The position numbers and the translations under genes are program-made. From contig CAVPFX010000002.1 of NCBI GenBank assembly GCA_963703895.1, positions 1,364,001 to 1,428,000 of the forward strand: a stretch of 64,000 nucleotides of DNA. The letters run 5' to 3'. The notes under the pieces are model-generated. The model was not told the DNA's origin and did no database searches. It saw nothing but the letters and a program-made list of their open reading frames with translations. Shown piece by piece: positions 40,137 to 48,591 of this stretch. Numbering within the stretch: position 1 is the stretch's first letter; each line of letters begins with the position of its first letter. Source of the stretch: VRUE01 sp963703895. Its GTDB lineage: Bacteria > Actinomycetota > Thermoleophilia > Solirubrobacterales > 70-9.

Positions 40137-40723
40137 GTCGCACGGCAAAAAGAGAGCGCAGCACGGCGGAGACGCAGATCCGCCTCTCGCTTGACCTCGA
40201 CGGAGGGGAGGCGAGCGCCAGCACCGGCGTCGGCTTCCTCGATCACATGCTCGACCTGCTCGCTCGGCACGGTCGCCTCGGCCTCCAGGTCGAGGCCAAG
40301 GGCGACCTCGAGACCGGTGCCCACCACACGGTCGAGGACGTCGGCATCGTGCTCGGACAGGCGCTCGATGAGGCGCTCGGCGACCGCGCTGGGATCAGGC
40401 GCTACGGCTCCGCCGTCGTGCCGATGGACGAGTCGCTCGCCGAGTGCGCGATCGACATCTCGGGCCGCCCGCTCTGCGTCTTCGACGCCGACCTGCCGCC
40501 GACCACGATCGCCGGCTTCGACACCGAGCTCGCCGAGGAGTTCTTCCGCGCTGTCGCCAACAGCGCCAAGTTGACCCTGCACGTCTCGGTCCGCTACGGC
40601 AGCAACGCCCACCACATGATCGAGGGTTGCTTCAAGGCCTTTGCCCGCGCCCTGCGCGTCGCGGTCTCGATTGACCCGGAGGAGAGCGGCGTGCCTTCGA
40701 CCAAGGGGACTTTGAACGAATGA
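40133..40723 (+). CDS. hisB: imidazoleglycerol-phosphate dehydratase HisB
   Basis: Mn-dependent dehydratase, sixth step of histidine synthesis. 196 residues, the monofunctional form without a phosphatase domain. Metal-binding histidines appear in GVGFLDHMLDLLARHG near 37-52, AHHTVEDVGIVLG near 63-75 and NAHHMIEGCFKAFARAL near 160-176, and the turn VPMDESLAE is intact. ATGA overlaps on both sides couple it to hisD and hisH. Confidence 0.95.
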   Translation: MSRTAKRERSTAETQIRLSLDLDGGEASASTGVGFLDHMLDLLARHGRLGLQVEAKGDLETGAHHTVEDVGIVLGQALDEALGDRAGIRRYGSAVVPMDESLAECAIDISGRPLCVFDADLPPTTIAGFDTELAEEFFRAVANSAKLTLHVSVRYGSNAHHMIEGCFKAFARALRVAVSIDPEESGVPSTKGTLNE

Positions 40724-41346
40724 CGGTGCGCATCTGCATCCTCGATTACGGCATGGGCAATCTGCGCTCGGTCGAGAAGGCGCTCGAGCACGTCGGCGTC
40801 ACCGCGACGATCGCCAACGACGCGACGACGATCGAGGCCGCCGATGGGTTGATCTTGCCGGGTGTCGGCGCCTTCCCCAAGGCGATGGCGGAAATCCGTT
40901 CCCTCGGCCTCGACGAGACGATCGAGGAGCGCCGCGCCGCTGGCGTGCCGATTCTCGGCATCTGCCTCGGCCTGCAGCTTCTCTTTGGCTCGAGCACCGA
41001 GCTGGGCGGGGCGGAGGGGCTTGGCTTGCTCGGTGGCGAGACGAGTCAGCTCGATGCACCCGGGCTGAAGATCCCGCACATCGGTTGGTCGCCGGTGCGT
41101 TGGGAGCGCCAGTCGCGGCTCGTCGAGGGGATCGAGTCCGAGACGCCCTTCTACTTCGTCCACTCCTTTGCGCCGGCGGCCGAGCCGTCCGAGCTGCTCG
41201 GCAGCGCCGCCTACGGCAGCCGTTTCGCCTGCGCGGCCGAGCGCGACAACGTCTTCGGCGTCCAGTTCCACCCCGAGAAGTCGAGCGCCGCGGGTCTGCG
41301 TCTGCTCTCGAACTTCGCCGGCATCTGCGCCTCCGTCCCGGCGTGA
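40720..41346 (+). CDS. hisH: imidazole glycerol phosphate synthase subunit HisH
   Basis: Glutaminase subunit delivering ammonia to HisF. 208 residues, class I amidotransferase fold: DYGMGNLRSVEKAL near 8-21, the nucleophile Cys in GICLGLQLLF near 81-90, and the His-x-Glu of the triad in FHPEKSS near 184-190. Coupled to hisB (ATGA) and hisA (GTGA). Its partner hisF lies one gene further, beyond hisA. Confidence 0.95.
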   Translation: MTVRICILDYGMGNLRSVEKALEHVGVTATIANDATTIEAADGLILPGVGAFPKAMAEIRSLGLDETIEERRAAGVPILGICLGLQLLFGSSTELGGAEGLGLLGGETSQLDAPGLKIPHIGWSPVRWERQSRLVEGIESETPFYFVHSFAPAAEPSELLGSAAYGSRFACAAERDNVFGVQFHPEKSSAAGLRLLSNFAGICASVPA

Positions 41347-42065
41347 TCCTCTATCCCGCGATCGATATCCGCGGCGGCAAGGCGGTGCGGCTGTTGCAGG
41401 GCGACTACGCGCGCGAGACCACCTATGACGCCGATCCGGTCGATGCCGCCAAGCGTTGGGCCGAGGAAGGCGCCGAGTTCCTGCACGTGGTCGATCTCGA
41501 CGGAGCCAAGGCGGGAGAGCCGCGGAACCTTGGGGCCGTGCGACGCATTGCCGCGGCGGTCGAATGCCCGATCCAGGTTGGCGGCGGTCTGCGCGATCCG
41601 GAGTCCGTGGCCTCGGTGCTTGAGGCCGGCGCCGCGCGGGTCGTGATCGGCACCGCCGCCCTGCGCGATCCCGAGTTTCTCGCCGCCGTGCTGGAGGAGC
41701 ACGGCGAGCGGGTCGTCGTTTCAGCCGATGCCCGCGACGGCAAGGTTGCGCTGGCGGGGTGGACGGAGTCGAGCGAGGTCGACATTGCCGACGCTGTCGC
41801 CGACCTGAGCGGCCGTGGCGTCGCCCGCTTCCTCTGCACCGCGATCGAGGTCGACGGCACGATGGAGGGGCCGGCGATCGCCGAGCTCACCCGCATCGCC
41901 GCGGCAACCGAAGCCCAGGTGATCGCTTCGGGTGGGGTGGGCGATCTCGCCGACCTCGAGGCGCTGGCGGGAATGAGCGCACCCAACATCGAGGGCGCGA
42001 TCGTTGGCCGCGCCCTCTACGAGCGCCGCTTCTCGGTTGCGCAAGGCATCGCCTCTCTGGCTTGA
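41343..42065 (+). CDS. hisA: ProFAR isomerase HisA (possibly bifunctional PriA)
   Basis: TIM-barrel enzyme isomerising ProFAR to PRFAR. 240 residues from GTG 41343. YPAIDIRGGKAVRLLQGDY near 4-22 holds the first catalytic Asp; GGGLRDPESVASVLEAGA and the phosphate-binding VIASGGVGDLADL are typical. In many actinobacteria HisA also serves TrpF (PriA); no trp gene is visible here, so dual function is only possible. A 63-nt gap with a perfect palindrome separates it from hisF. Confidence 0.93.
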   Translation: MILYPAIDIRGGKAVRLLQGDYARETTYDADPVDAAKRWAEEGAEFLHVVDLDGAKAGEPRNLGAVRRIAAAVECPIQVGGGLRDPESVASVLEAGAARVVIGTAALRDPEFLAAVLEEHGERVVVSADARDGKVALAGWTESSEVDIADAVADLSGRGVARFLCTAIEVDGTMEGPAIAELTRIAAATEAQVIASGGVGDLADLEALAGMSAPNIEGAIVGRALYERRFSVAQGIASLA

Positions 42066-42076
42066 GCCAAAGATGG

Positions 42077-42117
42077 ATTGGCGAGTTATGCGTCATATAG
42101 ACGCATAACTCGCCAAT
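42077..42117. repeat. perfect 18-bp palindrome between hisA and hisF
   Basis: ATTGGCGAGTTATGCGTC (42077-42094) and its exact complement (42100-42117) are separated by ATATA. It is markedly AT-richer than its surroundings and ends 11 nt before the hisF ATG. No U tract follows, so a simple terminator is unlikely. Confidence 0.8.
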
Positions 42118-42128
42118 AGGCTGTAGTC

Positions 42129-42887
42129 ATGGTCCTCAAGCGCGTCATCCCCTGTCTCGACGTCGATTCGGGCCGAGTCGTCAAGGGCACCAACTTCGTT
42201 GGCTTGCGTGACGCCGGCGATCCAGTCGAGCTGGCCGAGCGCTACGACGCCGAGGGTGCCGACGAGCTCGTTTTTCTCGACATCACCGCCTCGCACGAGA
42301 AGCGCGACACGATCGTGGAGCTGGCCCGGCGAACGGCGGACAACGTCTTCATTCCGTTCACGATCGGCGGGGGCATCCGTTCGGTCGAGGATGCACAGGC
42401 GGTACTAGATGCGGGTGCCGACAAGGTTTCGGTCAACTCCTCGGCTCTAGCCCGGCCCGAGCTGCTCACCGAGCTCGCCGACCACTTCGGCGCCCAGTGC
42501 GTGGTGATCGCAATCGATGCCAAACGCGAGCACGACGGCTGGGGCGTCTACGTCAACGGCGGCCGCAAGAAGATCGAGGGGCGCGACGCGGTTGGCTGGG
42601 CCCGTGAGGCGGTCGAGCGCGGAGCGGGGGAGGTCTTGCTGACCAGCATGGACCGTGACGGCACGAATGACGGTTATGACATCGCGCTCACCCGCGAGGT
42701 AGCCGATGCGGTCTCAGTGCCGGTGATCGCCTCCGGCGGCGCCGGCAACCTTGCTCATCTCACGGAGGCAATCGCCGACGGTGGAGCGGACGCCGTCCTC
42801 TGCGCCTCGATCTTCCACTACGGCACCTTCACGGTCCACGAAGCCAAGGAGCAGATGGCCGCCGCGGGCATCCCGGTAAGGCGTTGA
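42129..42887 (+). CDS. hisF: imidazole glycerol phosphate synthase subunit HisF
   Basis: Cyclase subunit that uses HisH-derived ammonia on PRFAR to give IGP and AICAR. 252 residues, (beta/alpha)8 barrel. Catalytic Asp in IPCLDVDSGRVVKG (about 7-20, Asp11) and in LTSMDRDGTNDGYD (about 173-186); phosphate loops FTIGGGIRSVEDA and VIASGGAGNLAHL. ATG 42129. It is set off from the rest of the his operon by the palindrome upstream and followed by inverted-repeat element C. Confidence 0.96.
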   Translation: MVLKRVIPCLDVDSGRVVKGTNFVGLRDAGDPVELAERYDAEGADELVFLDITASHEKRDTIVELARRTADNVFIPFTIGGGIRSVEDAQAVLDAGADKVSVNSSALARPELLTELADHFGAQCVVIAIDAKREHDGWGVYVNGGRKKIEGRDAVGWAREAVERGAGEVLLTSMDRDGTNDGYDIALTREVADAVSVPVIASGGAGNLAHLTEAIADGGADAVLCASIFHYGTFTVHEAKEQMAAAGIPVRR

Positions 42888-42894
42888 GGCTGTC

Positions 42895-42996
42895 GCTGGT
42901 ACGGATGCCCTCTCCCGGAGACCGTCGCGCAGCAGATCGGTTGTAGCGATTCGGGGCGCTGGACCGGGAGCCTCCGGGAGAGGCATCCGTACCAGC
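42895..42996. repeat. inverted-repeat element C (conserved-core family)
   Basis: Outer arms 42895-42920 and 42972-42996 are complementary over 25 bp with a single bulged base. The interior carries GGAGACCGTCGCGCAGCAG (42918-42936), identical to element B, and CCGGGAGCCTCCGG. It fills the gap between convergent hisF and the deacetylase. Its outer arm (GCTGGTACGGATGCC) is unrelated to those of A and B. Confidence 0.75.
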
Positions 42997-42997
42997 C

Positions 42998-43852
42998 TCA
43001 CCCTCCGAGGTCCTCCGCCATCCCCGCAACCCCCGTCGAACCAAGAATCTCGAAGCGAGCAAGTTCGTATGGGTCGGCACGGTCCGCCTCGCCGGGGATC
43101 TCGGTCGTGGCCGCCGCGTAACCGGCAGCTTTGACCGCGGCGACCACTGTGTCGTCGAAGCGGCCTGCCGGGTAGCAGAAGTCAGCCACGGGAACGCCGT
43201 ACTTGTGCCTCAAGATCGCTCGCGAGCCCGCGACTTCTTCTTCGAGCGCCGCCGGTTCGAGCGTGGTCAGGTCCTGGTGGTTGATCGTGTGGGCGGCGAG
43301 CTCCCAGCCGGCGCCGATCATCGCTTCGACATTGCTGTCGTAGAGATCCGACCCTTCTGCCTTGAGATTGAGCACACCCGGCCAGCCGTGCCGCTGTAGC
43401 TCCGGCAGCGCGTAGGTGAACTGAGGCCGGTAGCCGTCATCGAAGGAGAGCACCACGGGCTTGGCCGGCAGGGCGCCGCCGTCGTACCAGGCTCGCTCGA
43501 CCTCTTCCAACGTCACCGCTTGGAAACCGTGTTCGTCGAGCCAGTCGATCTGGCGATGGAAGTCGGGACGTTCCACGTAGAGCTCCGGGTAGGGCGCATC
43601 GGTGGGAGCGGCGCCGAGCACGTGGTACTCGAGGATCGGGACCGGGCCGGTGTGGGGCCGCCAGCTCTGTTGGGGGGTCGCGTTGCGAACCAGCCCCGAC
43701 TCGCTGCCGCTGGCGGCTTTCCTCCGGCTGCCGCTCGTGCCCCGCTTTGCCGCTGAGCCGGACGAGCCGCTCAGGCTCGACCCCAGCGCTATCCCGATCG
43801 CTATCGCCGCCGCCACTACGGCACCCAAGGCGGCTGCTCGTCTCCAGCGCAC
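42998..43852 (-). CDS. membrane-anchored polysaccharide deacetylase (NodB-like, CE4)
   Basis: 284 residues from GTG 43852; other GTG codons exist further upstream. A transmembrane anchor (about 6-24) and a Ser/Gly linker precede the catalytic domain. The NodB motifs are VLSFDDGY (catalytic and metal Asp), HTINHQDLT (metal His-x3-His) and CYPAGRFDD. A PILEYHVLG segment before the domain is typical of secreted CE4 enzymes acting on peptidoglycan or exopolysaccharide N-acetyl groups. Divergent from the CCA-enzyme gene, with starts only about 7 nt apart if both calls are right. Confidence 0.85.
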   Translation of the reverse strand: MRWRRAAALGAVVAAAIAIGIALGSSLSGSSGSAAKRGTSGSRRKAASGSESGLVRNATPQQSWRPHTGPVPILEYHVLGAAPTDAPYPELYVERPDFHRQIDWLDEHGFQAVTLEEVERAWYDGGALPAKPVVLSFDDGYRPQFTYALPELQRHGWPGVLNLKAEGSDLYDSNVEAMIGAGWELAAHTINHQDLTTLEPAALEEEVAGSRAILRHKYGVPVADFCYPAGRFDDTVVAAVKAAGYAAATTEIPGEADRADPYELARFEILGSTGVAGMAEDLGG

Positions 43853-43858
43853 GCGATC

Positions 43859-45007
43859 ATGGTAGGCAACGCAGCCATGGAGGCTTCCAACGACCACACC
43901 GAGAGCATCGCCGAGGGCCTGGAGCACATGCATCCGGAGCTGGCGCAACTGCGCGAGCTCGGTGGCGACCCCGTCTACCTGGTCGGCGGTGCGGTGCGCG
44001 ACCTTCTCCTCGGTCGGGGCCGTGCCGACATCGACCTCGTCGTCGAGGGCGACGCAGCCGCGCTCGCCAAGCGGTTGGGGGCGACGGTGGCCGCGCACGA
44101 GCGCTTCGGCACGGCGAAGGTGGAGCTGAATGGACACGAGGTCGACATCGCCAGCGCTCGCTCGGAGAGCTACCCGCATCCCGGCGCGCTGCCGGTGGTC
44201 GAGCCGAACGCCGCGCTGGCGGACGACCTGCGGCGCCGCGACTTCACGATCAACGCGATGGCGATCCCGCTGCAGGGGGAGCCGCACCTCATCGACCCCC
44301 ACGGCGGACAGGCCGATCTGGCAACCCGGCGACTGCGCGTCCTCCACGACGGCTCCTTCGTCGACGACCCGACCAGGGCGATCCGTGCCGCCCGCTACGC
44401 GGCGCGCTTTGGCTTCGAGCTCGAGGAGCACACCGCCGAGCTCCTGCGAGGAGCGGATCTGGACACTGTCTCGGCCGATCGTCGTGAGGCGGAGCTGCTG
44501 CGCCTCGCCGGAGAAGTCGAGGCTGCTGTGGGCTTTGACCTTCTTGCTCAGTGGGGCCTGATCGAGCTGCGTCCGGGGGGCGCTGAGCTGCTGGAGCGCG
44601 TTACCGAGCTGCTGGCGGGAGATCCCTGGCGGGATTTCGCGCCCCGCGATCGCACCCTGTATGCCGCGGCAGTTGGCTCGCCGCGTGGGGAGGGGGATTT
44701 GGCACAAGCTCGTCCGACGCGCCCGTCGGAGGCTGTGGAGCTTGCCGCGCCGTGCGATCGAATCGAGCTCGTCCTCGCTCGCGCCCTCGGCGCCGAGTGG
44801 CTCGACCGCTACCTGCTCGAGTGGCGCGATGTCGTCTTGGAGATCGACGGGTCCGACCTGATCCAGGCCGGCCTCGAACAGGGCCCGGCGCTTGGTCGCG
44901 GCCTCGAGCAGGCCCTGCGCCGCAAGCTCGATGGCGAGATCGATGGCAGGGACGAGGAGCTGGCGGCCGCTCTGGCGGCCGCGAGGAGCGACGATGCAGT
45001 GGCGTGA
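43859..45007 (+). CDS. cca: CCA tRNA nucleotidyltransferase / poly(A) polymerase family protein
   Basis: Class II nucleotidyltransferase adding or repairing the tRNA CCA end. 382 residues from ATG 43859; ATG 43877 is equally possible. The active site is GGAVRDLLLGRGRADIDLVVEG (in pieces, from about residue 43), followed by RRRDFTINAMAIPL and the RNA-binding DDPTRAIRAARYAARFGF (in pieces). No HD domain is seen. The 3' end overlaps the next gene by 14 nt. Confidence 0.9.
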   Translation: MVGNAAMEASNDHTESIAEGLEHMHPELAQLRELGGDPVYLVGGAVRDLLLGRGRADIDLVVEGDAAALAKRLGATVAAHERFGTAKVELNGHEVDIASARSESYPHPGALPVVEPNAALADDLRRRDFTINAMAIPLQGEPHLIDPHGGQADLATRRLRVLHDGSFVDDPTRAIRAARYAARFGFELEEHTAELLRGADLDTVSADRREAELLRLAGEVEAAVGFDLLAQWGLIELRPGGAELLERVTELLAGDPWRDFAPRDRTLYAAAVGSPRGEGDLAQARPTRPSEAVELAAPCDRIELVLARALGAEWLDRYLLEWRDVVLEIDGSDLIQAGLEQGPALGRGLEQALRRKLDGEIDGRDEELAAALAAARSDDAVA

Positions 45008-45800
45008 GGGCAACGGCCTGCGCTGGCTCGAGGCGCGGATGCCGAGCGCGACGGCCGCCTTCACGACCCGCCTCGGCGGCGTCAGCCAGCCGCCCTTCGC
45101 GGCGCTCAACCTCGGCATCCTCACCGAGGACGAGCGCGACGCCGTGCTGGAGAACCGCCGCCGACTGGCCGCTGCGCTCGGCTTTGCGCCCGATCGTGTC
45201 GCGGTTGCTCGCCAAGTGCACGGCGCAGAGCTGCTCGATCACCCGGATCCAACATCGCTGCGCTGTTCCTTTGCCTCGTATGAGCCGGACGAGGAACAGC
45301 GCGGGCCGGACGAGGGCAAGGCGCCGGAGGCCGATGGCCACGTAATCGCCGCCGAGGACGTCGCGGCCCTTGTCTTCGTCGCCGACTGCGTTCCGGTCGC
45401 GCTCTCCGGTCCCGGCGGCGTCGCGATGCTGCACTGCGGCTGGCGCGGCCTGGCGGCCGGAATCATCGCCAAGGGCGCCGCCGCAATCGGCGCCACGGAC
45501 GCCGCAATCGGCCCCTCCATAGGACCATGCTGCTACGAGGTCGGCCCCGAGGTCGTCGCGGCCCTTCAGCCGCCGACGGGACCGAAAGCCGCAGATACGA
45601 CGACTTGTCGTCCCGTCGGTGGCGTGGCGGACCTGAAGGAGGTGGCGAGGGAGCAGCTCGATGACGGCGGGGTTGAGCGGATCGAGGCGAGCGATCTCTG
45701 TACTTGCTGCGAGCCGGAGTTGTTCTTCTCCCACCGGCGCGATCGCAGCCACACCGGTCGCCAAGCCGGCCTGGTCTGGCGCCGCGAGGGGGAGAGCTGA
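44994..45800 (+). CDS. pgeF: laccase-domain purine nucleoside phosphorylase-like protein (YfiH/PgeF)
   Basis: 268 residues of the multicopper-like DUF152 family, reported as purine nucleoside phosphorylase/adenosine deaminase and as a peptidoglycan-editing factor. Conserved metal ligands: RQVHG (about 65-69), VADCVPV (about 122-128), HCGWRGLAAG (about 141-150) and GPSIGPCCYEVG (about 170-181). The C-terminal CTCCEPELFFSHRRD is typical. ATG 44994 is used since upstream residues lack homology. It sits beside yggS and sepF, the classic actinobacterial order downstream of ftsZ, although ftsZ is not here. Confidence 0.92.
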   Translation: MQWREGNGLRWLEARMPSATAAFTTRLGGVSQPPFAALNLGILTEDERDAVLENRRRLAAALGFAPDRVAVARQVHGAELLDHPDPTSLRCSFASYEPDEEQRGPDEGKAPEADGHVIAAEDVAALVFVADCVPVALSGPGGVAMLHCGWRGLAAGIIAKGAAAIGATDAAIGPSIGPCCYEVGPEVVAALQPPTGPKAADTTTCRPVGGVADLKEVAREQLDDGGVERIEASDLCTCCEPELFFSHRRDRSHTGRQAGLVWRREGES

Positions 45801-45802
45801 CC

Positions 45803-46435
45803 GTGCCGGGGCCGATCCACGGGCTCGACCCGCAGAAGATTGCCGCAAACCTCGCCGAGGCGCGCGAGCTTGCGGGGCCGGAGGTTGAGATCCTCGCCGC
45901 CAGCAAGTACGTGCCCATGGAGGAGATGGGAGTGCTGGCCGAGGCCGGCGTCAAGCTCGTCGGCGAGAACCGCCAGCAGGACATGGTCGCCAAGCACGAG
46001 CGCTGGGGGGATGCCTTCGAGTGGGACTTCATCGGCAACCTGCAGAGCCGCAAGGTCAAGCAGCTCCTGCCGCTCTGCCGCTTGATCCACTCGGTTGCCA
46101 GCGAGTCGGCGCTGGAACAGCTCGGTCGCCACGGCGGGGCGGGGACGGAGGTCCTGGTCGAGGTCAACGTCGCCGCCGAGGAGGGCAAGGGAGGAGTCGC
46201 TCCCGCCGACTTGGCGTCGTTCCTCGAGCGCTGCCCCGTCAGGGTTGGAGGGCTGATGACGATGCCGCCCTTCAGCCAGGATCCGGAGGACTCGCGACCC
46301 CATTTTGCCCGCCTCGCCGAGCTCGCCGCCGAGCACGGTTTGGCCCGCCTCTCGATGGGAACCTCGCAGGACTGGCGGGTCGCGGTCGAGGAGGGGGCGA
46401 CGATTGTTCGCCTCGGCACGGCCCTCTATGTGTAA
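45803..46435 (+). CDS. PLP homeostasis protein YggS (PLPBP)
   Basis: 210-residue single-domain PLP-binding TIM barrel that buffers intracellular PLP; not an enzyme in known members. The PLP Lys is in AASKYV (about 33-38); GENRQQDM (about 54-61), FIGNLQSRKVKQL (about 75-87), GLMTMPPFS and SMGTSQDW complete the signature. GTG 45803 is 2 nt after pgeF. A short hairpin ATCGGC-TT-GCCGAT overlaps the stop region. Confidence 0.93.
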   Translation: MPGPIHGLDPQKIAANLAEARELAGPEVEILAASKYVPMEEMGVLAEAGVKLVGENRQQDMVAKHERWGDAFEWDFIGNLQSRKVKQLLPLCRLIHSVASESALEQLGRHGGAGTEVLVEVNVAAEEGKGGVAPADLASFLERCPVRVGGLMTMPPFSQDPEDSRPHFARLAELAAEHGLARLSMGTSQDWRVAVEEGATIVRLGTALYV

Positions 46436-46503
46436 ATCGGCTTGCCGATAGTCATAATTCCGTAGAGGAGTCAGCCCCCCCAGGCCGAATCACGCGATTA
46501 ATC

Positions 46504-47052
46504 ATGGCCCTACGCGATACATGGCATCGAGCGCTGGTCTACTTCGGTCTTGCCGAGGACCACGACTACGGTCCCGAGTACGAGGAAGACTTCGAGCCCG
46601 AAACCAGCTCGGAAGATGCCTACGAGGGTCGGCGCGAGTCGGCCCAGGTCCGTCGCCTGCCCAGCGCCCGCCGCTCGCGGCGCGACGAGATCGACGACAT
46701 CTTCGCCGACGACGAGCCGATCTCGGCCTCGCGCACCCGCACCCTGCGCCCGGTGGGCAATGGCGGCGATTCCGACGTTCAGGTTCACCTCGTCATCCCG
46801 CGCAACTTCAACGACGCCCAGCAGGTCGCCGACCAGTTCAAGCGCCAGGTCCCGGTGATCCTCAACCTGCAGACGACCGACCACGAGCTTTCCAAGCGGA
46901 TGATCGACTTCTGCTCGGGCTTGACCTACTCGCTGGACGGCGGCATGCAGCGGATCGCCGAGAAGATCTTCCTGCTCACGCCCCGTAACGTCGAGGTTTC
47001 CGCCGAGGAGAAGGCGCGGCTGCTCGACAAAGGCTTCTTCAACCAGTCCTAG
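46504..47052 (+). CDS. sepF: cell division protein SepF
   Basis: Z-ring membrane tether interacting with FtsZ. 182 residues: an N-terminal amphipathic membrane-binding segment (MALRDTWHRALVYFGL), an acidic linker of about 80 residues, and the SepF core from about residue 95 (VHLVIPRNFNDAQQVADQFKR, in pieces; VILNLQTTDHELSKRMIDF, in pieces; DGGMQRIAEKIFLLTPRNV). The C-terminal ...LDKGFFNQS matches known SepF ends. ATG 46504 follows a 68-nt gap after yggS. Confidence 0.95.
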   Translation: MALRDTWHRALVYFGLAEDHDYGPEYEEDFEPETSSEDAYEGRRESAQVRRLPSARRSRRDEIDDIFADDEPISASRTRTLRPVGNGGDSDVQVHLVIPRNFNDAQQVADQFKRQVPVILNLQTTDHELSKRMIDFCSGLTYSLDGGMQRIAEKIFLLTPRNVEVSAEEKARLLDKGFFNQS

Positions 47053-47133
47053 CCGTTAACCGGTAGGCCACAGCGCCGCTACCGGATCGTCACCGCGCTT
47101 CAACGCCATTGCCACAAGGCGCGCTCGGCGCGC

Positions 47134-47169
47134 TCCTAGGTTGCTCGCGATTCAGCAATCGACCTAGGA
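47134..47169 (+). promoter_or_regulatory. hairpin masking the alkaline phosphatase ribosome-binding site
   Basis: TCCTAGGTTGCT (47134-47145) pairs with AGCAA (47154-47158) and, after a 4-nt bulge, CCTAGGA (47163-47169): 12 pairs in all. The 3' strand contains part of the Shine-Dalgarno AGGAGGA (47166-47172), 3 nt before the ATG at 47176. Possible RNA-level control. Confidence 0.45.
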
Positions 47170-47175
47170 GGAAAG

Positions 47176-48576
47176 ATGAAGCGCAAGCGTCTCGTTCTTT
47201 TGCTCTCCGCAACGTTTGCCCTCGCCGCTCTTGGCGCCGGCACGGCGGCTGCGACGGGCTTCTTCGCGCAGCACCGCGACAACACCGAGCGCGCTGTCGT
47301 TGCCGCACTCGGCGACAAGCACCCCGACAACGTGATCTTTTTCCTCGGCGACGGCATGGGGACGCAGGAGATCACTGCCGCTCGCTACTACCAGGGCGTC
47401 CACAACAGCCTCAACGTGGACCGGATGCCCTTCACCGGCTTCGACACCACCTGGTCGGTGAAGCCGGGTGCGGGCCCGAGCTACCTGCCCGACTACGACC
47501 CCGACTCGGCCTCGACCGGAACGATGTGGGCAACCGGCCAGAAGACGGTCGACGAGCGCATCTCACAGGGCCCGAGCACGGGCGAATCGGTGCCCGGCCC
47601 GAACTACAAGACAGTGCTCGAGTTGGCCCAGAAACGCGGCATGAAGGTCGGTGACGTCTCGACCGCCGAGATCACCGACGCCACTCCGGCCGTCCTCGCC
47701 TCGCACATCTCCCTGCGTGCCTGTCAGGGCCCGGCCAACATGGCGGCCTGCCCGACCGAGACCAAGGCCGCGGGCGGTCTCGGCTCGATCGCCGAGCAGG
47801 AGGTCGATCACAAGGTCGACGTGCTGCTCGGTGGCGGTCGTGGCCGCTTCGAACAGAAAATCACTGGCGGCCCAGACGCGGGCAAGAGCGTGATCGAATC
47901 GGCCCAGGCCGAGGGCTACCAGTACGTCAGCGACGCGGTCGGCCTGAGCGCCGCGAGCTCGAAAAAACCGGTTCTCGGCCTCTTCCACCCGAGCAACATG
48001 TCGCTGGAATGGAGTGGTCCCGCCGCCTCGCTGGGCAAGGGCAACGCAGCGGCTCCGTGCAACGAGAATCAGCGCCCGGCCGGCGAGCCGAGCCTGGCGG
48101 CGATGACCGACAAGGCGATCGACCTGCTGGAGAACCGCAGGGGCTTCTTCCTCCAGGTCGAGGGAGCCTCGATCGACAAGCAGGATCACGCAACCAACGC
48201 CTGTGGCCAGATCGGCGAGACCGTCGCCTTCGACAAGGCGATCGGCGTCGCGCTCGACTACCAGCGGCGCCATCCCGACACGCTGATCGTCGTCACCGCC
48301 GATCACTCGCACACGAGCCAGATCGTCAGCGAGGACGCCAGCGGCTCGGGTGTGCCGACCGGCTACTCGACCAACCTGCTGACCAAGGACGGCCAGACGA
48401 TGAGCCTGACCTACGGGACCGCCGGCTACGGTGGCCCAGGGGCATCTCCGGTCGCCGTGCCGCCGAGCCAGCAGCACACCGGCGCGGTCGTGCCCGTCTG
48501 GGGCAGCGGCCCAGGGTCGCTGGCGATCCTCGGCACCAACGACCACACGGATCTGTTCGACGTGCTGGGCGGCTGA
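47176..48576 (+). CDS. phoA: secreted alkaline phosphatase, PhoA family
   Basis: Phosphomonoesterase releasing phosphate outside the cell. 466 residues with a Sec signal (MKRKRLVLLL..., cleavage near AAA at about 26). The metal-1 Asp is in FFLGDGMG (about 56-63), the nucleophile Ser111 in YDPDSASTGTMWATG, then QVEGASIDKQDHATN and VTADHSHTSQ for the remaining zinc ligands, and QQHTGAVVPVWG near the end. The strong Shine-Dalgarno CTAGGAGGAAAG precedes ATG 47176 but sits in a hairpin. The gene interrupts the sepF-yggT division cluster. Confidence 0.92.
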   Translation: MKRKRLVLLLSATFALAALGAGTAAATGFFAQHRDNTERAVVAALGDKHPDNVIFFLGDGMGTQEITAARYYQGVHNSLNVDRMPFTGFDTTWSVKPGAGPSYLPDYDPDSASTGTMWATGQKTVDERISQGPSTGESVPGPNYKTVLELAQKRGMKVGDVSTAEITDATPAVLASHISLRACQGPANMAACPTETKAAGGLGSIAEQEVDHKVDVLLGGGRGRFEQKITGGPDAGKSVIESAQAEGYQYVSDAVGLSAASSKKPVLGLFHPSNMSLEWSGPAASLGKGNAAAPCNENQRPAGEPSLAAMTDKAIDLLENRRGFFLQVEGASIDKQDHATNACGQIGETVAFDKAIGVALDYQRRHPDTLIVVTADHSHTSQIVSEDASGSGVPTGYSTNLLTKDGQTMSLTYGTAGYGGPGASPVAVPPSQQHTGAVVPVWGSGPGSLAILGTNDHTDLFDVLGG

Positions 48577-48591
48577 GCCGCGAAGGTAGTG

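Noticed and set aside
46435..46449. ATCGGC-TT-GCCGAT hairpin after yggS as a terminator.
   Set aside because: Six-bp stem with a 2-nt loop and no U tract; too weak to call.
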